Below are positions 1-8,155 of a DNA stretch of 64,000 bases, in pieces. Numbering within the stretch: the stretch's first letter is position 1; each line of letters starts with the position of its first letter. A model generated the notes under the pieces. The model saw only the letters and a list, made by a program, of their open reading frames with translations. It searched no databases and had not been told where the DNA came from. This DNA is from SMAG-U1939 sp036376595. GTDB lineage: Bacteria; Chloroflexota; Ktedonobacteria; Ktedonobacterales; JADMIN01. The position numbers and the translations under genes were made by a program. The stretch spans positions 1 to 64,000 of the forward strand of contig DASVAA010000189.1 in the NCBI GenBank assembly GCA_036376595.1, in the 5' to 3' direction.

Positions 1-915
1 CGCCTCGGGCCGCGCCAGAAAGCCCAAAAGGTTCATCAGGTCGAGCAGGCGCGTGAGGCGCGGCCACTCCGCCGGCAGCGTGCCGCCCGCCGCGCTATAG
101 CCTTCTGTAACGCCCGTCGTGTACTCTGGCGGCAGGGTCGCCCGGTAACGCAGGAGCTGGCCGACATCGAAGAGGGGCGGGCCGGCGAAGGCGAACTCCC
201 AATCGAGCACTGCCGCCGTCTCCCAGCGCCCATTAGTGCCTCGCCGCAGCAACAGATTCTGCGGCTTGTAGTCGCCGTGGAGAAGCGCCGCATGGTCAGG
301 CAGTGTATCGAGCAACACTGCCCGCTGATCCATCAGCGCCGCCAGTCGCTCCGCCAACGCCGCCCCTAGCCGCGCGCGCACGTGCTCCTCGCCCAGCCGA
401 CCACGCACGTAGCCCTCGCAGGCTGTGCGTATCGGCCCCAGCGGCTCGGCGATGGTGAGGCCAGGGCCGAAGAAGCCCGACCGAGCGAAGGTGTGTGTGT
501 GGACCGCCGCCAACGTTGCCCCCGTCGCGTAGCCCACGCCGTACGCATCCTCGGCGCCGGCCGTGCGCAGGATCTCCTCCAGCTTGACGCCCTCGACCCA
601 CGACGAGACGGTGTAGGGCGGCTCGGCCTCGCAGGCGGCGTAGAGCAATCGCGGAACCGGCACCGAGTCCGCCGCCAGCCGCAGAATCGCCACCTCCGTC
701 GCGCAGACCGCCGCGTCGCGCGTGTAGACGCGCACAACCAGCGGTTCCTCGCGGCCGGCCAGTGTCACGCGATAGTTGGTATTCGCCAGTCCGCCGGAGA
801 GCGGCTCGAACGTCGCGACCGCCACACGATCGCCCAGTGCGGGCCGCAGCAGCCGTTCGAGCGCCGCCGCATCCAGCGCCAGGTGCGCGCTGTGCCGCGA
901 CCACCCGTCTTGCAT
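1..915 (-). CDS. APH-family phosphotransferase (partial, runs off left edge)
   Basis: An aminoglycoside/choline-kinase fold phosphotransferase, cut by the window edge; about 305 codons are visible with no stop. The ATP-lobe start reads LSGGLANTNYRV, near residue 40. The catalytic loop HGDYKPQNLL is at about residues 212-221 and the metal-binding segment LDWEFAFAGPPLFDVG at about 238-253; both are intact. The family phosphorylates small hydroxylated molecules such as aminoglycosides, macrolides, choline or homoserine; the substrate cannot be read from sequence. The ATG at 915 lies 7 nt after the stop of the upstream nucleotidyltransferase, so the two are probably co-transcribed. It could be an antibiotic kinase or a housekeeping kinase. 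Confidence 0.85.
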   Translation of the reverse strand, partial: MQDGWSRHSAHLALDAAALERLLRPALGDRVAVATFEPLSGGLANTNYRVTLAGREEPLVVRVYTRDAAVCATEVAILRLAADSVPVPRLLYAACEAEPPYTVSSWVEGVKLEEILRTAGAEDAYGVGYATGATLAAVHTHTFARSGFFGPGLTIAEPLGPIRTACEGYVRGRLGEEHVRARLGAALAERLAALMDQRAVLLDTLPDHAALLHGDYKPQNLLLRRGTNGRWETAAVLDWEFAFAGPPLFDVGQLLRYRATLPPEYTTGVTEGYSAAGGTLPAEWPRLTRLLDLMNLLGFLARPEA

Positions 916-921
916 CGTCAC

Positions 922-1866
922 CTACAGTCCGTCCCCTTGTAGGGTCGCCGCGATCTCGTCGTCCGCCAGCGGCACACGCCCCAGCATCTTCCGCGCCGCC
1001 TGCCGCGCATTGCTATCTGGACTGCGTAGCTCGCCCAGCACCCATTCCCGATACTCGCGCAGAAAGCGGTTCTCAAAGGCCAGCGCGCGGGCGCAGAGAT
1101 CGCGGAGGTGCGCGCGGCTGGGCGCATCATCGGGGATCAGGTAGGCCCACCGCTCGCGGCACCAGGAGGCAATATCCTCGTGCAGCGCGGAGTGCTCGTC
1201 GCCGATGTACTGCCGATACGCCGCGGACATCTCGCGTTTGCGGGCGATGTAGGCGCGACCATGCAACGCCACCAGCGCCGTCGCCGCCCAGCCCGTCACG
1301 CGGATCAGGTCGCGGGTGCTCGGCACGTCGCGCCCATCCGGCAGCCGCGCCGTGCGCCGCGTGTAGCCAAAGAACTCCTCGCTGGCAGCGGGATAGTGCA
1401 GTGGGAGTGATACCGGCACCGGGCGGCCGAAGATATTGACAATCAGCCAGGAGGCGGCGTGCATGCGCTCGCGTGCCCATCGCTCGATGGGTACTAGCGG
1501 CATCGCGTCGCGGCGGTCCTCGCCCCACACGCAGCGCCCGCCGAGCTTGAGCAGTGGCGGCACGCCTCGCGCCAGATCCTCCTCGCCCGCCACCGTGGCA
1601 TCCAGCTCGATGCCGCACTCCCGCGCCACGCCCGCGACCGCGCCCTCCGCCAGCGCGCGCTCCTTGGCTGTCAGGCGCCCCGCGACCACGAGCGTCACGT
1701 CGAGGTCGCTGCTCGCCAGCGCTGTCTCGTCGCCGTAGCTACCAGTGGCGTAGACCGAGCGCAGGCGTCCCGGCAGGGTCGCATTGCAGGCGGCGACCAG
1801 CGCGCGCAGGGCTTCGTCGGCCCGCGCGTTGCCAGTCGAGGCGAGAAGGGTTTCGGGGTCAGTCAT
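922..1866 (-). CDS. Nucleotidyltransferase-domain protein
   Basis: A 314-residue protein whose N-terminal third carries the polymerase-beta-type nucleotidyltransferase signature GSYGDETALASSDLDVTLVV (Gly-Ser followed by the Asp-x-Asp metal pair). The remainder is mostly helical, as in ANT/MNT-type enzymes where the C-terminal bundle binds substrate. The start MTDPETLLAST is chosen because the longer in-frame extension (to 1989) is unconserved-looking and crosses a palindromic repeat. It is followed 6 nt later by an APH-type kinase, so a two-gene operon of small-molecule-modifying folds is likely. It could add AMP to an antibiotic or be a minimal nucleotidyltransferase of unknown role. Confidence 0.75.
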   Translation of the reverse strand: MTDPETLLASTGNARADEALRALVAACNATLPGRLRSVYATGSYGDETALASSDLDVTLVVAGRLTAKERALAEGAVAGVARECGIELDATVAGEEDLARGVPPLLKLGGRCVWGEDRRDAMPLVPIERWARERMHAASWLIVNIFGRPVPVSLPLHYPAASEEFFGYTRRTARLPDGRDVPSTRDLIRVTGWAATALVALHGRAYIARKREMSAAYRQYIGDEHSALHEDIASWCRERWAYLIPDDAPSRAHLRDLCARALAFENRFLREYREWVLGELRSPDSNARQAARKMLGRVPLADDEIAATLQGDGL

Positions 1867-1914
1867 ACAGCCAGTGTTTCCCTGCGATGGCGCGACGGTG
1901 GCGTATGCCGCGGC

Positions 1915-1939
1915 GGGCGCGATATGTCGCGCCCCGACA
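1915..1939. repeat. Dispersed palindrome (GGGCGCG/CGCGCCC type)
   Basis: An inverted repeat GGGCGCGA-TATG-TCGCGCCC followed by CGACA lies just upstream of the nucleotidyltransferase start. It resembles the palindromes at 41651 and 50548, which end in CCCCTAC. Confidence 0.5.
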
Positions 1940-2032
1940 GTGTGCCGCGATTGCGCCGAACAAGTGTACCACGCGGCGCCTTCGCGCATCGCGCAGAAAT
2001 CTCACTCGCCCACGCTGGCTTTCCCGCTATCT

Positions 2033-2150
2033 CCGTCTGCGTCCTCGGCGGTTGCTCTCCTCCCCTTCCCTGTCCTCCGTTTCCTCTGTGGTAGATCCCT
2101 TCTCCTCTTCGCGATCTTCGCGCGCACTTCGCATCCTTCGCGTTCTCCGT
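2033..2150 (-). repeat. Purine/pyrimidine-biased dispersed repeat
   Basis: The + strand is a run of CTCCG, CGTCCTC, CTTCGCG and TTCTCCG words; on the minus strand it reads as GAGGACGCGGAG-like purine-rich words. Similar tracts occur at 28275, 32234 and 44302, always between genes. Between 1867 and 2166 I see no gene. Confidence 0.6.
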
Positions 2151-2166
2151 AACCCCCTATAAACCC

Positions 2167-3453
<1,287 letters not shown>

Positions 3454-3505
3454 GCCGTGCCGCTCCCTTCGCGCACGATGTCCTTCGGCGACGCCACGTT
3501 ACGCG

Positions 3506-5152
3506 CTAACTGCCCTGCTGGATGTAGTTGAGGAGAAGCTGATCGGTGATCTGCTCGATCGGCGCCTGATCATCGGTGAAGACGATCCCTCCGCGCTGGG
3601 CGTGGGCGACCGTCGCCACCGGCAGCACCTCGTCTGCCACCGTGCTCATCAGCGAGTCCGGCGGCACGGAATGGAGATTGGACACCAGTGTCTGCAGCGA
3701 GGTCGGTCGCATCGTCGCCATGACCTCGGTATTGAAGGTATTGGGAACGTTGAACGTGTAGACGCTCGGAAACACCGTGCTCAGGGTGTTGACGAACGCC
3801 TGCACCAGCCGGTAATCGTGGGTCGTGTGCCCGGTATTGAGCACGACGACGCCGTTGGGCGAGAGATGCGCCCGAATCTCTTGGAAGAACTCCTTGGTGG
3901 TGAGCTGGAAGGGAATATAGGGCTGCTGAAAGGCGTCAATCGCCACCACGTCGTAGGTGTGGTGCGTCACGCGCATAAAGGTGCGGCCGTCGGCCACATA
4001 GACGTGCAGGTTCGGCTCGGTCATGTCGAAGTACTTGCGGCCGGCGGCGACGATGGACGGATCGATCTCCACACCATCGATCGGCACCGGTCCGTAGACC
4101 GCGGTGTACTGGCGTGCGATGGTGCCGCCAGCCAGCCCGATGATCGCTACGCGATGCACCTGCCCCGCCTCCGGCGCCGGATTGAAGTACGGCGCGGCGA
4201 GGTAGTAGTCCCAGTACCAGCCGGTGAGAACCTGGTGCGGGTTGTAGATCGAGTGGATCGCGTGCCCCTCGTTCAAGACCAGCTCCATCGTGCCGTCGCT
4301 CGCGCGCACCACCTGGATGTAGTTATAGAGCGACTCTTTGTCATAGATCAGGCCCGGCTCGGACTTCAGCGGACCCATGATCTGCGGTGCCAGCAGCGGA
4401 ATCAGCAGCAGCGCGCTCAGCAGTCCCGCGCCGCCCGAGACGCCCCGCAGCCGCAGAGGCAGCAGCAATAGTGAGGCCAGCAGCAGCGCCAGCGCCGTGG
4501 CGAAGAGCGTCCAGCGCACGCCCTCCCAGGGGATCAGCACCAGCACCGGCAGGAACGCGCCCAGGATGCTGCCGGCGGTCGAGAGCGCGTAGAGGCTGCC
4601 GGCCTTGCTGCCGGTGGTGCCCAGGCGCTTGACGCTCAGCCGCACGGCGAAGGGCGAGACGAAGCCGAGCAGAATCACCGGCACGGCAAACAGCAAAATG
4701 ACGGCCAACATCGAGCTGAAGAAGATGCTTGCGTTGTCGGTATCCAGCCCGCTCACCGACCAATCGAGGATCGGCCCGCTGATGATGGGGATCAGCGCGG
4801 TCGCGGCGGCAGCGACGACCGTTAGCGTGCCGAGCAGCGCGGGGCTGGGATAGCGGTCGGCCACGCGGCCACCGAGGTAGTAGCCCACCGCTAAGTAGAT
4901 CAGGAAGAAGCCGATGATATTGGCCCATACGACCAGCGACGTGCCGAAGTAGGGGCCGAGTAGACGCGGCGCGCACATCTCCAGCGAGAGCGCGGCGACG
5001 CCGGCGACGAAGACTAGCAGGCGCAGGCGCAGGGTGTCGCCGAGCCACGTGCGCCCGCCCGCCGGTGAGCTGGCCGCGGACACCTCGGCCGGCGTCTCGC
5101 CGTCCGGCGTCGGAACACTGGTTCCGGCGGTATCACCGGTGCGCAATCGCAT
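3506..5152 (-). CDS. Membrane-fused spermidine-synthase-like protein
   Basis: 548 residues. After a Pro/Ser/Thr-rich cytoplasmic start (about 40 residues), residues 45-260 hold about seven hydrophobic segments (for example LRLLVFVAGVAALSLEMC and VVWANIIGFFLIYLAVGYYLGG). The soluble C-terminal half is a Rossmann methyltransferase-like domain related to SpeE: VAIIGLAGGTIARQY, GVEIDPSIVAAGRKYF and YDVVAIDAFQQPYIPFQLTTKEFF. This MFS/spermidine-synthase fusion is widespread in bacteria; its substrate is mostly unknown and true polyamine synthesis is not assured. It lies between purA and a single-pass membrane protein on the same strand (12-nt gap to the latter), suggesting co-transcription. Confidence 0.85.
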   Translation of the reverse strand: MRLRTGDTAGTSVPTPDGETPAEVSAASSPAGGRTWLGDTLRLRLLVFVAGVAALSLEMCAPRLLGPYFGTSLVVWANIIGFFLIYLAVGYYLGGRVADRYPSPALLGTLTVVAAAATALIPIISGPILDWSVSGLDTDNASIFFSSMLAVILLFAVPVILLGFVSPFAVRLSVKRLGTTGSKAGSLYALSTAGSILGAFLPVLVLIPWEGVRWTLFATALALLLASLLLLPLRLRGVSGGAGLLSALLLIPLLAPQIMGPLKSEPGLIYDKESLYNYIQVVRASDGTMELVLNEGHAIHSIYNPHQVLTGWYWDYYLAAPYFNPAPEAGQVHRVAIIGLAGGTIARQYTAVYGPVPIDGVEIDPSIVAAGRKYFDMTEPNLHVYVADGRTFMRVTHHTYDVVAIDAFQQPYIPFQLTTKEFFQEIRAHLSPNGVVVLNTGHTTHDYRLVQAFVNTLSTVFPSVYTFNVPNTFNTEVMATMRPTSLQTLVSNLHSVPPDSLMSTVADEVLPVATVAHAQRGGIVFTDDQAPIEQITDQLLLNYIQQGS

Positions 5153-5164
5153 GAGGATCTATCC

Positions 5165-6001
5165 TTACGAGGCCGTTGGGGGCAGGAACGTGAAGCTTTG
5201 CAACATCGGGTCAAAATAGGCGCGCACGCCATCGGCGAAGCGGTCTTCGGTGGCGAGCAGGTTGATGATATAGGGCGTGCCGTCGTACACGGTGGCATAG
5301 ATCTGCACGCGGATGTTGGTCGTGTTGTCGCTCAGGCGCGCGACTCCGCTCTGCCACAGCGCCCCACCGAAATGCACCGCTGGCGCCGGACCAGGCAGCT
5401 CGGAGAAGCTGCTCTGGTAGATGCTCTCCAGCCGGATCAGCTCATAGTGCACCCAAACACTCGGATCGTTGGGGTCGTTGGTCGGTCCAGCGGTGGTGGC
5501 GTCTCCCGGCTGCAACACCTGCACAATGAAGTTCGGCACATTGGGGTCGTCGTCGAATTGGATGCCGGGGTTGGCCTGCTTCGCCTCCCACGACAGTGGA
5601 TACTGCACGTAGAAGTGCTCGCCGCGGTCGAAGTAGACCTTGAACCCCGGTACCGCCGCGGGTGTCGGGAAGGGCGACGGTGTGGCCGTGGGGGCGCGCG
5701 TCGTCGTTGGGTGGACCCGCGCGCTTCCGGGCGTGGCCGTGGAAGCCTTGCCGTCGGCGATCAGCAGCAGGAGCGCGCACAGCAGCAGCACGGCGCCCGC
5801 AATCACGAGCCGCGGGGCGCGGGCGAGGACATGGCCGCGCGTGATTCCAGACCGCCCAGGCGGCCGAGAGGTGCCAGGCGTCTCCGGTGGACTGGCTGGT
5901 ACCGAAGGCTGCGACTGCGGCGGAACGGGTGTGACGGGTGCGTCGTCCATACGTGCCTCATCGGTCGTCTCGTCATCCGGCGCGACGCTTTGATTCGACA
6001 T
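5165..6001 (-). CDS. Single-pass membrane protein, unknown function
   Basis: 278 residues, not recognised as a named family. About 60 residues of acidic/proline-rich, probably disordered cytoplasmic sequence are followed by one transmembrane helix (LVIAGAVLLLCALLLLIA, about residues 65-82). A Thr/Pro linker (TTTRAPTATPSPFPTP) and a roughly 170-residue globular outer domain beginning KVYFDRGEHFYVQYPLSWEAKQ come next. That PLSWE element recalls PsbP/DUF1795-like domains exported by many Gram-positives and Chloroflexota, a weak resemblance. The start MSNQSVAPDD is chosen over an upstream in-frame ATG (6286), whose extension is low-complexity. The gene precedes the fused spermidine-synthase gene. 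Confidence 0.7.
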   Translation of the reverse strand: MSNQSVAPDDETTDEARMDDAPVTPVPPQSQPSVPASPPETPGTSRPPGRSGITRGHVLARAPRLVIAGAVLLLCALLLLIADGKASTATPGSARVHPTTTRAPTATPSPFPTPAAVPGFKVYFDRGEHFYVQYPLSWEAKQANPGIQFDDDPNVPNFIVQVLQPGDATTAGPTNDPNDPSVWVHYELIRLESIYQSSFSELPGPAPAVHFGGALWQSGVARLSDNTTNIRVQIYATVYDGTPYIINLLATEDRFADGVRAYFDPMLQSFTFLPPTAS

Positions 6002-6364
6002 GATCACTGGCGCGGTCCCCCTGTGCTGCGCGGCGGGTCGTGCCCACTCCACATCCGCGTGCCCCCTCCCACGATGCGGGACTTTATGTGCTACGGCCGC
6101 CGTAGGTAATGCCGATCCTTCTCTTGACGCTCTCTTGCCAGGTTGCGAGTGCCCAGGGCGATGGTGCCGCCGTATTATATCCGATTCCCCCCTCGCGCAA
6201 CAGTGGGGCCACGCAGGCGTGCTGACCCAGCGTGCTGCCGCTTGGCGCCGCGCGGTGATTCCAAACGGCGGTATCGTCCGGCTCACGGGCGTCCGAACGT
6301 GGCGCGTGCATCATACAGCATGGGGTATACTGAGGCATGACACACCTCATGCGGCATAGCCGCA

Positions 6365-6394
6365 TTGACAGCTAGCCAGCGAGGGACATAGAAT
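6365..6394 (+). promoter_or_regulatory. Predicted sigma-70 promoter of glyS
   Basis: TTGACA (6365-6370), an 18-nt spacer, then TAGAAT (6389-6394). Transcription would start near 6401, leaving a leader of about 160 nt before glyS. A second possible -10 box, TATACT (6326-6331), lacks a good -35. A perfect hairpin ATGCGGC-ATA-GCCGCAT (6349-6365) sits just upstream. The rest of the 6002-6364 gap shows no gene. Confidence 0.6.
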
Positions 6395-6442
6395 GCGCCT
6401 GATGTGTGCGGCCCTGGGCCGCGCACCGCGGCACAATGGCGT

Positions 6443-6484
6443 GGAGGCGCGGGGCGCGGCGTACGCCCCGGCCTCCCTTTGTTT
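6443..6484 (+). terminator. Terminator-like hairpin in the glyS leader
   Basis: GGAGGC, GC, GGGCG pair with CGCCC, G, GCCTCC to form a long GC-rich stem ending in CTTTGTTT. The upstream gene is divergent, so the hairpin has no upstream gene to terminate. It sits between the promoter and glyS and is followed by another hairpin, GGATGG/CCATCC (6506-6529). An earlier stem at 6404-6426 precedes it. It could be an attenuator; the U-tract is imperfect. Confidence 0.5.
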
Positions 6485-6560
6485 GGGGCGCTGGTCATTG
6501 CGCGTGGATGGTGGAATGCGGCGCCATCCGCGGCGTGGAACAACCCGTCGGAGGGATCTC

Positions 6561-7904
6561 ATGGACAAGCGCAGTGCCGGTGAATCGGACCGGATGCAAG
6601 ACATCATCTCGCTCGCCAAGCGGCGTGGCTATATCTTCCCCAGCAGCGAAATCTACGGCGGTCTCAACGCCGTCTTCGATTACGGTCCACTTGGCGTCGA
6701 GTTCAAGAACAACGTCAAGAAGGCGTGGTGGGACGCGATGACGCGCCTGCGCGACGACGTGGTGGGCCTGGACGCCTCGATCCTCATGGCGCGCTGTGTC
6801 TGGCAAGCATCCGGCCATGAGGCGGTGTTCACCGATCCGCTGGTGGACTGCACGAATTGCAAGGCCCGCTTCCGCGCCGACCATGTGGAGGAGCTGAGCG
6901 GCGCGCCAGACGTGTGCCCCAACTGCGGCATGCGCGGCACGCTCACGCCGCCGCGGCAGTTCAACCTGATGTTCAAGACGTACATGGGGCCGGTGGAGGA
7001 GGATGCCGGTCTGGTCTACCTGCGCCCCGAGACGGCGCAGGGCATCTACGTCAATTACGAGAACGTGCGCGAGTCCATGCGCAAGAAGCTGCCCTTCGGC
7101 ATCGCGCAGATCGGCAAGGCCTTCCGCAACGAGATCAGCCCTGGCAACTTCACCTATCGCATGCGCGAGTTCGAGCAGATGGAGATGCAGTTCTTCATCC
7201 CGCCCGAGGACGAGCAGCGCTGGTTCGACTACTGGCGTGACCAGCGCATGCAGTGGTACCAAAATCTGGGCATCAACCCGGCGCACCTGCAGTTCCACCC
7301 GCATGGCCCTGAGGAGCTGGCGCACTACGCGCGCCAGGCAGTGGACGTGTACTACGAGTTCCCCTTCGGCTGGCGCGAGATCGAGGGCATCCACGACCGC
7401 ACCGACTTCGACCTCAAGCGCCACATCGAGTACTCCGGCAAGGACCTGAGCTATTGGGATGATGAAGCCAAGCGCCGCTACGTGCCGTTCATCATCGAGA
7501 CTTCGGCTGGCGCCGACCGCACCGCGCTTGCCTTCCTCGCCGACGCCTATCACGAGGAGGAGGTCAACGGCGAGCAGCGTGTGGTGCTGCGGCTCGATAA
7601 GCGCCTGGCGCCGGTGAAGGTGGCCGTGATGCCGCTCTCGAAGAAGGAGCCGCTGGTGGCGCTGGCCCACGAGGTGCAGGCCAAGATTCGCGACCTCGGC
7701 CTGACGCAGTACGACGAGACCGGCGGCAACATCGGCAAGCGCTATCGCCGCCAGGACGAGATCGGTACCCCCTACTGCGTGACGGTGGATTTCGACAGCC
7801 TCGAAGACCACCAGGTGACGATCCGCGAGCGCGACACGATGGCGCAGCGCCGCGTGCCGATCACCGAGCTGCATGACATCCTCGCCGCCGACCTCGCTTC
7901 GTAG
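6561..7904 (+). CDS. glyS: Glycyl-tRNA synthetase, dimeric class II type
   Basis: Charges tRNA-Gly with glycine. At 447 residues it is the single-chain alpha2 type (as in Thermus, actinobacteria and eukaryotes), not the alpha2beta2 glyQS type. The N-terminus carries RGYIFPSSEIYGGLNAVFDYGPLG. A zinc-knuckle insertion has Cys97, Cys100, Cys119 and Cys122. Class II motif 2 reads IAQIGKAFRNEISPGNFTYRMREFEQMEMQFF (6000s-7200 region), and motif 3 is ETSAGADRTALAFL. The anticodon-binding domain is at about residues 345-440 (LAPVKVAVMPLSKKE). The ATG at 6561 is preceded by the strong ribosome site GGAGGG (6550-6555); the longer frame upstream crosses the leader hairpins and is not coding. Confidence 0.96.
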   Translation: MDKRSAGESDRMQDIISLAKRRGYIFPSSEIYGGLNAVFDYGPLGVEFKNNVKKAWWDAMTRLRDDVVGLDASILMARCVWQASGHEAVFTDPLVDCTNCKARFRADHVEELSGAPDVCPNCGMRGTLTPPRQFNLMFKTYMGPVEEDAGLVYLRPETAQGIYVNYENVRESMRKKLPFGIAQIGKAFRNEISPGNFTYRMREFEQMEMQFFIPPEDEQRWFDYWRDQRMQWYQNLGINPAHLQFHPHGPEELAHYARQAVDVYYEFPFGWREIEGIHDRTDFDLKRHIEYSGKDLSYWDDEAKRRYVPFIIETSAGADRTALAFLADAYHEEEVNGEQRVVLRLDKRLAPVKVAVMPLSKKEPLVALAHEVQAKIRDLGLTQYDETGGNIGKRYRRQDEIGTPYCVTVDFDSLEDHQVTIRERDTMAQRRVPITELHDILAADLAS

Positions 7905-8023
7905 GGGTGACAGCGAAAGCGGGCACGGACGCCCGGAGTGGCCAGCATCCGGACGCCGCCCCACTGCCCGCTTCATGCGGCACGCTGGGCCGGGGGCGGA
8001 AGGGGCCGCGGCGGGCGCGGCGC

Positions 8024-8155
8024 GTGGCGGCCGTCATCCTGACGGTGGACGCCGCGGCATGGCTATGCACGTGGCCGGCCACGCGTTCGACCAGGCCGCC
8101 AACGGCGCCTGGCTGACCGACCACGTGCCGCCTGGCTACCTGTCGGGCTGGCCCG
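8024..8155 (+). pseudogene. RNA 2'-phosphotransferase (KptA) C-terminal remnant, frameshifted
   Basis: Two frames together spell the end of a KptA/Tpt1 protein: VAAVILTVDAAA in the frame starting at 8024, then, after a shift near 8060, MHVAGHAFDQAANGAWLTDHVPPGYL. KptA proteins end with an Asp-Ala-x-x-Met-His, GHAF, NGVWLTDxVPP pattern, which this matches closely. The N-terminal two-thirds is missing, the reading frame is broken and no stop follows before the rph gene (opposite strand) begins its 3' end at 8156. The identification is by eye from motif order. Confidence 0.55.

Noticed and set aside
6395..6560. Glycine T-box riboswitch before glyS
   Set aside because: A GGC with a following A lies in an internal loop and GGTGGAA occurs downstream, but the antiterminator helices cannot be drawn and the best promoter starts inside the putative Stem I. 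Kept only as a general attenuator candidate.
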